Assembly (NCBI GenBank): GCA_947492955.1
Contig: CANLOV010000011.1
Location: forward strand, 1 to 64,000
Reading direction: 5' to 3'
DNA from: an uncultured Cellulophaga sp.
GTDB taxonomy: Bacteria > Bacteroidota > Bacteroidia > Flavobacteriales > Flavobacteriaceae
Length of the DNA stretch: 64,000 nucleotides
A program made the translations under genes and the position numbers. This document shows positions 19,560 to 28,326 of the stretch, one piece after another (the stretch's first letter is position 1; each line of letters begins with the position of its first letter). The notes below the pieces were generated by a model. It was not told the origin of the DNA, did not search any database, and saw only the letters and a program-made list of their open reading frames with translations.

Positions 19560-19567
19560 TATATTTG
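19560..19567 (+). promoter_or_regulatory. Candidate -7 box for the ClC channel gene
   Basis: TATATTTG matches TAnnTTTG and lies 19 bases before the ATG at 19586. The -33 region has only TTA (19536-19538). If real, it excludes an upstream TTG start at 19565, which lies inside the box. Confidence 0.4.
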
Positions 19568-19585
19568 CATGCATATCTATTATCA

Positions 19586-20878
19586 ATGCCAATTAAAGCA
19601 ATAAAACAACTACACTATTTAACACTAGCCCAATTTTTATTAAAATGGCTACTAGTTGCTTTATTAGTTGGTATATGCGTCGGTGCCGCTTCTGCCCTAT
19701 TTTTAATTACTTTAGACTGGTGTACAAACTACAGAGAAGCTAATATTAAAATTATATGGTTACTACCAATTGCTGGTTTCTTAATTGGTACTTCTTATCA
19801 CTATTATGGAAAAAGTGTTGTCCGTGGTAACAATCAAATTATTGATGAATATCATAAACCCGAAAAAATTATACCTTTTAAAATGGCACCTCTTGTTCTA
19901 TTAGGAACTTTAGGCACCCATTTATTTGGTGGCTCTGCCGGTAGAGAAGGTACTGCTGTACAAATAGGAGCCGCAATTTCTGATCAATTATCTAGATTTA
20001 TTGATTTAAAATCTTTAGACCGAAAAATTCTTTTAATTATGGGAATAAGCGCTGGATTTGCTGCTGTTTTTGGCACTCCTTTAGCTGGTGCTATTTTTGC
20101 TTTGGAAGTTCTTATAATTGGTCGTTTACGTTTTGAAGCTTTAATTCCTAGTATTTTGGTTGCTATAATTGCAGACATAGCCTGTAAATATTTTGGTGGT
20201 ACACATACGCATTATATTGTTACAAACATTCCAGACATGTCATTAATAAATGTTGGTCTTGCGTGTATTGCTGGTATTTGTTTTGGAATTGTAGCTCGTT
20301 TATTCTCTAAAGGAACTCATTTTTGGAGTTCTCAGTTTAAAAAAATAAAATACCCGCCTTTACGTCCTGTTCTAGGTGGTTTAATAATAGCTATTATTGT
20401 TTTTTTAATGGGCACTACTAGATATATTGGTTTAGGTGTCCCAGTTATAATAGAATCATTTACTGAACAAGGATTACCCTATGATTTTATATTAAAATTA
20501 TTATTTACAACATTTACATTAGGTGCAGGATTTAAAGGCGGTGAAGTTACTCCTCTTTTTTATGTTGGTGCAACTTTAGGAAATGTATTGGTTTGGATTT
20601 TACCCTTACCCATAGATTTATTAGCGGCAATGGGCTTTGTTGCGGTATTTTCTGGAGCTACCAATACACCTATTGCATGTACTTTAATGGGAATAGAATT
20701 ATTTGGTATTGAAACTGGTCAATATATAGCTATTGCCTGTTTTATCTCTTTTATTTTTTCTGGTCATTCTGGTATTTACAGTTCACAAATCATAGGCAGT
20801 TCTAAGCACCCCATTTTTGATATTGAAAAAGGAAAACTACTTTCTAATATCGTTAATTTTAGAAAAGACAATTCTTAA
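19586..20878 (+). CDS. ClC-type chloride channel/antiporter
   Basis: Integral membrane anion channel or H+/anion antiporter of 430 aa with ClC hallmarks: GGSAGREGTAVQIG (the gating glutamate within GREG), GFKGGEVTPLFYVG and FSGATNTPIACTLMG. There is no C-terminal CBS pair; the protein ends soon after the last helix. I chose the ATG at 19586 (MPIKAIKQ) because an in-frame TTG at 19565 falls inside a candidate promoter box. It lies between the GH2/esterase pair and the GH29 gene, in the same direction, with a 92-base gap before it. A link to ion balance during breakdown of a sulfated polymer is only speculation. Confidence 0.85.
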   Translation: MPIKAIKQLHYLTLAQFLLKWLLVALLVGICVGAASALFLITLDWCTNYREANIKIIWLLPIAGFLIGTSYHYYGKSVVRGNNQIIDEYHKPEKIIPFKMAPLVLLGTLGTHLFGGSAGREGTAVQIGAAISDQLSRFIDLKSLDRKILLIMGISAGFAAVFGTPLAGAIFALEVLIIGRLRFEALIPSILVAIIADIACKYFGGTHTHYIVTNIPDMSLINVGLACIAGICFGIVARLFSKGTHFWSSQFKKIKYPPLRPVLGGLIIAIIVFLMGTTRYIGLGVPVIIESFTEQGLPYDFILKLLFTTFTLGAGFKGGEVTPLFYVGATLGNVLVWILPLPIDLLAAMGFVAVFSGATNTPIACTLMGIELFGIETGQYIAIACFISFIFSGHSGIYSSQIIGSSKHPIFDIEKGKLLSNIVNFRKDNS

Positions 20879-21088
20879 TTAAGTCTTAATTACTAAACTT
20901 CCTTCTGTAATTCTTGTATTTTTAAGCGTGTAAAATACGCACAAAAGACATTTAACACATAAAAAGCCATACGTTCTATTAAAATAATCAAATGTAATGA
21001 TGCTTTTTAACTAAAAAGTAGAAATTAGCATTAGAAACACAAAATCTTAATTAACTATTCTTAAACACTGTAAATAATAAAAATTTTC

Positions 21089-22627
21089 ATGATTCATAAA
21101 AAACACCTATTAATTATTGCATTAATATTACTATTGGTAATTTCTTGTGGTACTAAAAACGATAAAAAAAATTCACAAGCATTAGCCAATGTTCCAGAAA
21201 AAATATATGAACCTAATTGGGAATCCATAAAGAGAAATTACAAAGATCCGGCATGGTTTAACAATGCTAAATTTGGAATTTTTATTCATTGGGGAGCTTA
21301 CAGTGTTCCTGCCTATGGTAGCGAATGGTATCCAAGAAATATGTATATGGATACGGCTACATTTACTGCCCAATTAAATTTTCAAAAGAAAGGTCCTAGT
21401 AAAGAAAATAAACACCATATTAAAGAATGGGGAGATTTAAAAAAATTCGGCTACAAAGATTTTATTCCCATGTTTAAGGGAGAAAAATTTAATGCTGCAG
21501 AATGGATAGATTTATTTAAAAAGTCAGGAGCTAAATATGTTGTGCCTGTTGCCGATCACCACGATGGTTTTGCCATGTACAAATCTAATACTACCAGATG
21601 GAATTCTGCAAATATGGGTCCAAAAAGAGACGTTCTTGGAGAACTATTTAAAGAAGGGCGTTCTAAAGGAATGATAATGGGAGCTTCTTCTCATTATGCT
21701 TTTAACTGGTCTTTTTATAATAAGAAAGATCACTTTGATACTACTGACCCAAAATATGCCGATTTATATTCTCCTAAAGGAAAAGATTTAAAAGAACCTG
21801 TTTCTGAAGAATTTAAAAAAATATGGTGGAACAGAACAGTAGATTTAATTGATAACTATCAGCCAGATATTTTATGGTTCGATTTTTATTTAGATATTCC
21901 CGATTATGAAGATATGCGTCCGAAAATTGCGGCATATTATTACAACAAAGGTATTGAATGGGGAAAAGAAGTTGTTATAAATGATAAAAACTTTGACCAT
22001 GATGCCTTTCCCGAAGGAACAGTTATTTATGATTTAGAGAGAGGAAAACTACCAGGGATTAGAAAATTACCATGGCAAACAGATACGTCCATAGGAAAAA
22101 ATTCTTGGTCTCATGTTACAAATTGGGAATCTAAGACAGCTAATCAATTAATAGATGATTTAGTTGATATTGTATCTAAAAATGGAAATTTACTTTTAAA
22201 TGTTGGTCCAAAATCTGATGGAACTATTCCAGAAGATCAGGCTGAAATTTTATTAGAAATAGGAGATTGGTTAAAAATCAATGGAGAAGCAATATACGAT
22301 ACTAAATATTGGGATACATTTGGAGAGGGACCTACCGAAGTAAAGAAAGGTCACCATTCTGAAGGAGACAATAAAGACTTTACAGGACAAGATATGCGTT
22401 TTACACAAAAGGATGGTAAAATATATGCTATTTTACTTGGATGGCCTAAAGATGGTAAAATTAGTATTAAATCTTTCGCATCCTTAAAAAATATAAAAAG
22501 TATTAAGATGCTAGGAGATAAAAATAATTCTGATTTAAAATGGTCTCAAGATAATTCTGGAGTTCATGTGAATATCCCTTCAGAAAAACCTTGTAATCAT
22601 GCTTACACTTTAGAAGTGTCTTTTTAA
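21089..22627 (+). CDS. GH29 alpha-L-fucosidase/alpha-L-galactosidase, lipoprotein
   Basis: Periplasmic or surface exo-glycosidase of 512 aa with lipobox ISCGTKN. GH29 hallmarks: WFNNAKFGIFIHWGAYSVP, the VPVADHHDGFAMY motif, and the nucleophile D265 in ILWFDFYLD. The C-terminal third is a beta-sandwich. In gut-bacterial porphyran loci a GH29 enzyme acts as an exo-alpha-L-galactosidase after removal of the 6-sulfate. With GH117, GH2 and sulfatases nearby, L-galactose is a more likely target here than L-fucose, but the sequence cannot decide. It stands alone between the ClC gene and the convergent sulfatases, with its own terminator. Confidence 0.85.
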   Translation: MIHKKHLLIIALILLLVISCGTKNDKKNSQALANVPEKIYEPNWESIKRNYKDPAWFNNAKFGIFIHWGAYSVPAYGSEWYPRNMYMDTATFTAQLNFQKKGPSKENKHHIKEWGDLKKFGYKDFIPMFKGEKFNAAEWIDLFKKSGAKYVVPVADHHDGFAMYKSNTTRWNSANMGPKRDVLGELFKEGRSKGMIMGASSHYAFNWSFYNKKDHFDTTDPKYADLYSPKGKDLKEPVSEEFKKIWWNRTVDLIDNYQPDILWFDFYLDIPDYEDMRPKIAAYYYNKGIEWGKEVVINDKNFDHDAFPEGTVIYDLERGKLPGIRKLPWQTDTSIGKNSWSHVTNWESKTANQLIDDLVDIVSKNGNLLLNVGPKSDGTIPEDQAEILLEIGDWLKINGEAIYDTKYWDTFGEGPTEVKKGHHSEGDNKDFTGQDMRFTQKDGKIYAILLGWPKDGKISIKSFASLKNIKSIKMLGDKNNSDLKWSQDNSGVHVNIPSEKPCNHAYTLEVSF

Positions 22628-22652
22628 AAATAGTTTAATTTAGTTTAGTTGT

Positions 22653-22690
22653 AAAAAAAGGGAGTAGTTTGTAAAAACGCTCCTTTTTTA
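22653..22690 (+). terminator. Terminator of GH29
   Basis: The arms AAAAAAAGGGAG and CTCCTTTTTT pair (4 GC-rich pairs extended by a G-T pair and A-T pairs) around a 15-base loop, ending in a T run, 25 bases after the stop codon. Confidence 0.65.
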
Positions 22691-22930
22691 TTTTGCATAT
22701 TGTCTCGTCCTGAAATAGCGTTACACTATGTTTAAGTTAAGGTGCACAAAAAGAACATTCTTTAGATAACATAGTTATAGTAACAGATATTTAATTACTC
22801 ATTTCTTTTGAGTTAAAATAAAAACTATTAACGCTTTTAGCACTAAACCAATACTAGTTAAGTATTTTTAAAAGCTATATAAGTACTTCTTTCAATAAAT
22901 AAAATATCTTCTTACCTAATCTAAAAACAA

Positions 22931-22966
22931 AAAAACTTGTAAATAGATTATTTACAAGCTTTTTTA
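22931..22966 (-). terminator. Terminator of the sulfatase operon
   Basis: Perfect 9-bp stem CTTGTAAAT / ATTTACAAG (22936-22944, 22950-22958) with a 5-base loop, extended by A/T flanks that give a T run on the minus strand. It ends 28 bases past the last stop. Confidence 0.78.
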
Positions 22967-22994
22967 TTATAACATAAATTTTAATTAAGCCATA

Positions 22995-24674
22995 TTAATC
23001 ATTCCAATGCTCATTTATAACTTTTTGTATATGTGGGTAATTAGCATCTGTTTCATTTAAATCTTGTCGCATCTTAATTAATTCTTCTTTTAAGTTGGCT
23101 ATAACTTTTTTATACTCTGGATTAGAGTAAGCATTATTCATTTCTTTTGGGTCCTTTTTTAAATCGTAAAATTCCCAAGCCACAGGTGTATGGCGGCTAA
23201 AGTCGTTACCCCAACTCTCTTTATTGTATTCTGCCTCAGGGTTATCTGTATCTACCCAGTACTTCCCATAATAGAATATTAACTTATAATCTTTAGAACG
23301 TATTCCAAAATGAGCAGGATTTGCATGCCTGTGTGCCATATGCATCCAATAACGATAATACGTAGCTTGTGGCCAACCTTCTGGCTCCTCACCCGTTTCT
23401 AATATATGCTTAAAACTTTTGCCTTGCATATATTCTGGTGTTTTACCGCCTGCCATTTCTATAAGAGTAGGCGCAAAATCTGTATTATTAATAATAGCAT
23501 CTGTTCTTGTATTTGGTTTAATAGATTTTGGATACTTTACAAAAAATGGCATACGCATAGATTCATCATACATCCAACGTTTATCTATATAATCATGTTC
23601 TCCTAACATAAAACCTTGATCCCCAGTATAAACAATAATAGTATTCTCCATTAAGCCTTCAGCTTCTAAATAATCTAACAATCGTTTTACATTATCATCT
23701 ACTCCTTTTACACAACGTAAATAACGTTTTAAATACTCTTGATACACAATACTAGTGTGCTTATCTTCCTTTTCATCATGCGTCCATTTAACCAATTCAT
23801 TCGCTTTTACATCTTCTGCATTACGGTAATTTTTGTAAACTATACTATCTCTGTATAAATTCATTGGTTGATTCCTAACTAGATTTCTGTGAGAAACTGA
23901 TGAACCTATAAGCCTTGTTAAAGAATCATTAATACCTTTTGTTGCTATAGATCCATTGTTTTTATTATCATACAAACTTTCTGGCTCAGGAATAAAAGTA
24001 TCTGCTAAATAACTATCATATCTTGGAGCATTCTCAAAATCGTCATGAGGAGCTTTAAAATGATGCATTAAAAAGAAAGGCTTACCATCTTCTCTTTTAT
24101 TTTTTAACCAATCTAAAGTAATATCCATTATTTTATCTGATGAGTGCCCTTTTGTTTTTACTGTATTGTTTGGCCAAGGCTTATCTCCGCGTACTCTAAA
24201 TATTGGATCATAATATTTACCTTGCCCTGGTAATACCTGATAATAATCAAAAGATGATGGTTCATTATGTAAATGCCATTTCCCTACTAATGCTGTTTGG
24301 TAACCCAAAGCCTTCATTTCTTTGGGTAAATATTGTTGCTCAGGACTTATATGTCCTTCTAAATCTAAAACACCACTTGTTTGTGCTCTTTGTCCTGTAA
24401 TTATTGCTGCTCTACTTGGTACACAAATAGCATTATTCACAAAACAATTATCAAATATTAACCCTTCTTTTGCTAGTTTATCTAAAGTTGGTGTAGGGTT
24501 TAAACTCGCTAACCTACTTCCATAAATACCAAACCCTTGTGTGGTATGATCATCGGACATTATATAAATAATATTAGGTTTTGTTTTTACTGGTATTTCT
24601 TTTTCATCACAAGAATAAAAAAGAAATAAGACAACAGCTAAGAATGAAAATTGAAGTTTTTTATGTAAAATCAT
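22995..24674 (-). CDS. S1-family sulfatase, lipoprotein (possibly S1_11)
   Basis: Formylglycine-dependent sulfatase of 559 aa, exported as a lipoprotein (C22 in FYSCDEK). The modified cysteine is C84 in the classic motif C-V-P-S-R. Metal-binding aspartates are in IYIMSDDH, and a second metal pair appears in VYTGDQGFMLGEH. Length and the IYIMSDDH...GFGIYG opening resemble the S1_11 subfamily, which includes GlcNAc-6-sulfatases and the L-galactose-6-sulfate sulfatases of porphyran loci. The subfamily is my judgement from pattern, not a search. It is the second gene of a two-sulfatase operon, 15 bases after the first. A separate maturase (FGE or anSME) is required and is not in the window. Confidence 0.85.
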   Translation of the reverse strand: MILHKKLQFSFLAVVLFLFYSCDEKEIPVKTKPNIIYIMSDDHTTQGFGIYGSRLASLNPTPTLDKLAKEGLIFDNCFVNNAICVPSRAAIITGQRAQTSGVLDLEGHISPEQQYLPKEMKALGYQTALVGKWHLHNEPSSFDYYQVLPGQGKYYDPIFRVRGDKPWPNNTVKTKGHSSDKIMDITLDWLKNKREDGKPFFLMHHFKAPHDDFENAPRYDSYLADTFIPEPESLYDNKNNGSIATKGINDSLTRLIGSSVSHRNLVRNQPMNLYRDSIVYKNYRNAEDVKANELVKWTHDEKEDKHTSIVYQEYLKRYLRCVKGVDDNVKRLLDYLEAEGLMENTIIVYTGDQGFMLGEHDYIDKRWMYDESMRMPFFVKYPKSIKPNTRTDAIINNTDFAPTLIEMAGGKTPEYMQGKSFKHILETGEEPEGWPQATYYRYWMHMAHRHANPAHFGIRSKDYKLIFYYGKYWVDTDNPEAEYNKESWGNDFSRHTPVAWEFYDLKKDPKEMNNAYSNPEYKKVIANLKEELIKMRQDLNETDANYPHIQKVINEHWND

Positions 24675-24689
24675 GCGTTTTAAAATATA

Positions 24690-26204
24690 TTATTTAGTAC
24701 TTTTTATTTTTTGATATGTTTTTGAAATGTCTAAAGTATCTTTCATTTTTACCTGAAGCTGCATTAATTCATTAAACATTTGAGCTACTTTTTCTTTATA
24801 ATCACTATCATTAGATAAATTATGCATTTCCTCTGGGTCATTTTCTAAATTAAAAAGTAAAACTTTATCTATTTTAGGATATACAATAAGTTTATAATCA
24901 TCTTTACGAATCATTCTTTGTGTATCTATATAACCTCCGTAAATAGATTCGTAAGCACTTTTATTAGTTTCTCCTTTTACTAGTTTCATTACACTATTAA
25001 ACTCAACATATTTTGGCTTATCTATTTTAGCAATATCTAAACTTGTTGCCATAGCATCTTGTAAATATATGTCAGCATTTATTTTTTTATTTTTAGGGAT
25101 ATCTGGGCCTACTATCATAAAAGGTGCTCGGATACTATGATCAAAAAGACTTTGTTTCCCTAATAATCCATGCCTTCCCATTGCTAAGCCATGATCAGCT
25201 GTAAAAATTATATAAGTATTATCTTTCTGTCCTGTCTTTTCTAATTCATTTAAAATTAACCCTACCTGAGCATCTAAATGAGTAATTAAAGCATAATATT
25301 CTTGTATATGTGTTTTTGTTGCATAATGTGTTCTAGGAAACGGAGCCAGAGCCTCGTCTCTAAGATCTTGCCCTGCTCCCATTCCATCTTTATATGGGTA
25401 TTCTGGTAACCAACTTTTAGGGATACTAATATTTTCTAGCGGATATTTATCTATATACTCTTGTGGTGCTTGTCTAGGATCATGTGGTGCATTAAATGCT
25501 AGGTACATAAAGAAAGGATTATCTCTATTCTTTGCTTTGTTTATAAACCCTATAGCATCATCTTTAAGCACTTCACTCCAATGTTTTCCTCCTTCCCAAA
25601 ATCCGTCATATTTTTTATCTGTTGGGGACCACGATGAGTCTTTTTCGGTTAATGGTCTATTATAACCTACTGGCATTAAAGTTGAAAAAGGAACACCGTT
25701 CTTTTTAGCCTCTTTAAACTTTGCTACCATTTCATTATGTTCCCATGCATCAGACGGCATTCCTGGCCTTATATGTGTTACATTATTAAACACTTTATCT
25801 GCAGGAGTATCTACATGCCATTTCCCCGACATGTAAGTTTCATAACCATTTTGCTCCATTAATTTACCCCAGGTTTTATCCATATCATTACCGGCAACCC
25901 ACCCCTGTCTAAACTCATTAGCATTCCATACACTTCTACCAGATATAATCATAGCCCTAGATGCAGCACATACAGCACCATTCCAAGCGCCCATATTGTA
26001 TGCATGTGTAAATGTTGTTCCTTGATTTACCAACGAATTTAAATTTGGTGTTTCTATTTCAGCATTACCTAAAGCATTTATAGCCGAATATGTTAAATCA
26101 TCTGCGAAAATGAATAAAACATTGGGCTTTTTAGAGGTTTCTTTTTCTTTAGTTTGACATCCTAAAGTTGTAATTAATAAAAAAATAATTAATAATTTAT
26201 TCAT
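24690..26204 (-). CDS. S1-family sulfatase with CxA-type formylglycine motif, lipoprotein
   Basis: Second sulfatase, 504 aa, promoter-proximal in its operon, with lipobox C16 (TLGCQTK). The modified residue is C79 in C-A-A-S-R, the C-x-A form of the signature rather than C-x-P. Metal ligands are in FIFADDLTYS and FTADHGLAMGRHG. It is distinct from its neighbour throughout, so it should cut a different sulfate ester or linkage position. The C-terminal part (DDYKLIVYPK, ENDPEEMHNL) is typical S1. The substrate within the galactan is not predictable from sequence. Confidence 0.84.
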   Translation of the reverse strand: MNKLLIIFLLITTLGCQTKEKETSKKPNVLFIFADDLTYSAINALGNAEIETPNLNSLVNQGTTFTHAYNMGAWNGAVCAASRAMIISGRSVWNANEFRQGWVAGNDMDKTWGKLMEQNGYETYMSGKWHVDTPADKVFNNVTHIRPGMPSDAWEHNEMVAKFKEAKKNGVPFSTLMPVGYNRPLTEKDSSWSPTDKKYDGFWEGGKHWSEVLKDDAIGFINKAKNRDNPFFMYLAFNAPHDPRQAPQEYIDKYPLENISIPKSWLPEYPYKDGMGAGQDLRDEALAPFPRTHYATKTHIQEYYALITHLDAQVGLILNELEKTGQKDNTYIIFTADHGLAMGRHGLLGKQSLFDHSIRAPFMIVGPDIPKNKKINADIYLQDAMATSLDIAKIDKPKYVEFNSVMKLVKGETNKSAYESIYGGYIDTQRMIRKDDYKLIVYPKIDKVLLFNLENDPEEMHNLSNDSDYKEKVAQMFNELMQLQVKMKDTLDISKTYQKIKSTK

Positions 26205-26338
26205 CGGTTTTTCCCTTTGGTTTTTATTTTTTACGTAATCCTTAATAATTCCTCCTAATTTAATCTTTAATAGTTCTATTCCAAAACTTTAAAACTCAAA
26301 TATGTAAAAATGAAATATATGTTCTACATTATGAACTA

Positions 26339-26373
26339 TTTGTTATAGTATAGTATTCTTTTCGTTATTTTTG
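26339..26373 (+). promoter_or_regulatory. Candidate promoter of the M28 peptidase gene
   Basis: TTTG (26339-26342), a 23-base spacer, then TATTTTTG (26366-26373), 18 bases before the ATG at 26392. It fits the Bacteroidetes TTG/TAnnTTTG consensus at the long end of the spacing range and excludes the in-frame TTG at 26371 as start. Confidence 0.5.
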
Positions 26374-26391
26374 ATTACCAATTTTATTGTA

Positions 26392-27942
26392 ATGAAAAAT
26401 ATATTTCACCTTTTTTTATTTGGTTTTCTTATCTCTTGTAATTCTTCTCATAAAACAACAAATAAAAAAGCAGTTACAGTTAATCCAACTATATACGCTA
26501 GTACTATCACTGAAGAAGACTTAAAAGAAAACTTATACATTTATGCTTCTGATGAATATGAAGGTAGAGAAACAGGAATGGCTGGGCAAAAAAAAGCTGT
26601 TGCTTTTTTAAAAAATGCTTATTCAAATATGGAAGTTCCTGCAGCAAAAACAGACGGTAACTATTTTCAAAAAGTACCTCTAGAATACAGTAAACTACCC
26701 GATGGCTACATCACAATAAATGGAAAACAATTTAATATTGGCTCTGATTTTCTTTCCTACACATCTGCTAACATTAATTTTAAAGAAGTTATCTATGCTG
26801 GCTACGGCATTGAGGAAGAGAATTATTCTGATTATAAAAATATTGATATAAAAGGAAAAATAATTCTTATTAAATCTGGTGAACCTGTAAATAATGATGG
26901 TAATTATACGCTTTCAGGAACTAAAGAAAAATCTATTTGGAGTAACATGTCAGAGTCCATAGGTAAGCGGACAAATTTAGCTATAAAAAAAGGAGCAAAA
27001 GCTGTACTATTTTATGATACTTTAAATTTTAGCCGTTTACAAAGTAGATTTAACTTTATGAAGAACAACCAAAGTAATAAAATGATTCTTCAGAATGATG
27101 CCGTTAATAATTTTAGTAATATTTTTATAAACACTTCTGTTGTAAAAGCATTGTTACCTAACATAGCTACAGAAAATAAGGCTAAAGTAATTTCTACCCC
27201 TATATCATTGAACATTAAAAACTCTAGTGCTGATATTAATTCTGAAAATGTTATTGCTGTTATAAAAGGAACTACAAAACCAGATGAATATATTGTAATA
27301 TCTTCTCATTTAGACCACATAGGTATTAATAAATATGGAGAGATTAATAATGGTGCCGATGATGATGGTTCTGGTACTGTTGCGCTTTTAGAAATTGCTG
27401 AAGCATTTAAAAAGGCTTCTAAAGAAGGTAAAGGACCAAAAAGGTCAATTGTTTTTTTACATGTAACAGGAGAAGAAAAGGGCTTATTAGGCTCTAAATA
27501 TTACACAGATTTTGAACCCATTTTTCCTTTATCTAAAACAGTAGCAAATTTAAATATTGATATGATAGGTCGTATAGACCCTAACCGTAAAGGAAATAGA
27601 AATTATATATATTTAATAGGTTCTGATAAGCTAAGTACTGAGCTTCATGAAATTTCTGAACAAGTAAATAAAGAATATGCTAATATTGAATTAGACTATA
27701 CTTATAACAGAAAAAACGATCCAAATAGATTTTACTACAGAAGTGACCATTACAATTTTGCAAAGCATAATATCCCTGTTATTTTTTACTTTAATGGCAC
27801 CCACGCAGATTATCACAAACCAAGTGATACTCCAGATAAAATTAATTATGATTTATTAGAGAATAGAACAAGACTAATATTCTACACTGCATGGCAACTT
27901 GCTAACCAAAAAAAGCGTATTGTTGCCGACAAAGCACTTTAA
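26392..27942 (+). CDS. M28-family zinc peptidase, lipoprotein
   Basis: Exported aminopeptidase-like metallopeptidase of 516 aa with lipobox ISCNSSH. A PA (protease-associated) insert is likely around residues 130-270. The di-zinc site is visible as SSHLDHIG, NNGADDDGSG, the catalytic/ligand glutamates in HVTGEEKGLLGS, and the late histidine in YRSDHYNFAKH. I chose ATG 26392 (MKNIFHLF), because the TTG 21 bases upstream sits in a promoter box. It diverges from the sulfatase operon and ends the galactan region. It is probably a general peptidase rather than part of the sugar pathway. Confidence 0.85.
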   Translation: MKNIFHLFLFGFLISCNSSHKTTNKKAVTVNPTIYASTITEEDLKENLYIYASDEYEGRETGMAGQKKAVAFLKNAYSNMEVPAAKTDGNYFQKVPLEYSKLPDGYITINGKQFNIGSDFLSYTSANINFKEVIYAGYGIEEENYSDYKNIDIKGKIILIKSGEPVNNDGNYTLSGTKEKSIWSNMSESIGKRTNLAIKKGAKAVLFYDTLNFSRLQSRFNFMKNNQSNKMILQNDAVNNFSNIFINTSVVKALLPNIATENKAKVISTPISLNIKNSSADINSENVIAVIKGTTKPDEYIVISSHLDHIGINKYGEINNGADDDGSGTVALLEIAEAFKKASKEGKGPKRSIVFLHVTGEEKGLLGSKYYTDFEPIFPLSKTVANLNIDMIGRIDPNRKGNRNYIYLIGSDKLSTELHEISEQVNKEYANIELDYTYNRKNDPNRFYYRSDHYNFAKHNIPVIFYFNGTHADYHKPSDTPDKINYDLLENRTRLIFYTAWQLANQKKRIVADKAL

Positions 27943-27967
27943 ATATCACTAAAATACATAAAACAAA

Positions 27968-27998
27968 AAAAGCTTTATCTAAAAAGATAAAGCTTTTG
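27968..27998. terminator. Bidirectional terminator between the M28 gene and tRNA-His
   Basis: Perfect 10-bp stem AGCTTTATCT (27971-27980) / AGATAAAGCT (27985-27994) with a 4-base loop and A/T flanks on both sides. It is placed 28 bases past the M28 stop and just beyond the 3' end of the leftward tRNA, so it can serve both. Confidence 0.8.
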
Positions 27999-28004
27999 CT
28001 TTTG

Positions 28005-28079
28005 GGTGGAAGACGGGATTCGAACCCGCGACCCTCGGTACCACAAACCGATGCTCTAACCAACTGAGCTACAACCACC
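28005..28079 (-). tRNA. tRNA-His (anticodon GTG)
   Basis: Cloverleaf on the minus strand: D stem GCTC/GAGC, anticodon stem TCGGT/ACCGA with loop TTGTGGT (anticodon GTG), and T arm GCGGG-TTCGAAT-CCCGT. An extra G at 28079 fits the G-1 of tRNA-His, opposite discriminator C (28005). CCA is not encoded. The acceptor stem GTGGTTG / CTTCCAC has two T-T mismatches at pairs 5-68 and 6-67, which is unusual. It is a single tRNA gene, not in a cluster. Confidence 0.9.
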
Positions 28080-28326
28080 ATTTATTAGCGGCTGCAAATT
28101 TATTTCATTTAATTAACTTGTCAAAATAAAATATCTAAATTATTTAAAAAAAACACTCAAGAAAATATATATCAGAAGCTTACGTTATATTATAAGGTAT
28201 TTTACAAATCGATTAAATGTAACTTTTTAACGTTTAAATGCGTAAATTACATGTGTTGTAAAATTTTAACTAAGGTATAAGAGTAATACTAAACTAATAA
28301 AACACTTATTAAGTGCTATAAATTGA

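Larger units (their letters stand above)
22628..22994. other. Convergent gap between GH29 and the sulfatase operon
   Basis: 367 bases between two gene ends. They hold the terminators of both sides and, at 22701-22740, a stretch TGTCTCGTCCTGAAATAGCG and following bases that resembles a terminal end of Bacteroidetes IS3-type elements without any transposase. Otherwise nothing coding was seen. Confidence 0.45.

Noticed and set aside
26371-26391. Upstream TTG start of the M28 peptidase
   Set aside because: The codon lies inside a TATTTTTG promoter box and would disturb the lipoprotein signal; ATG 26392 gives a clean one.
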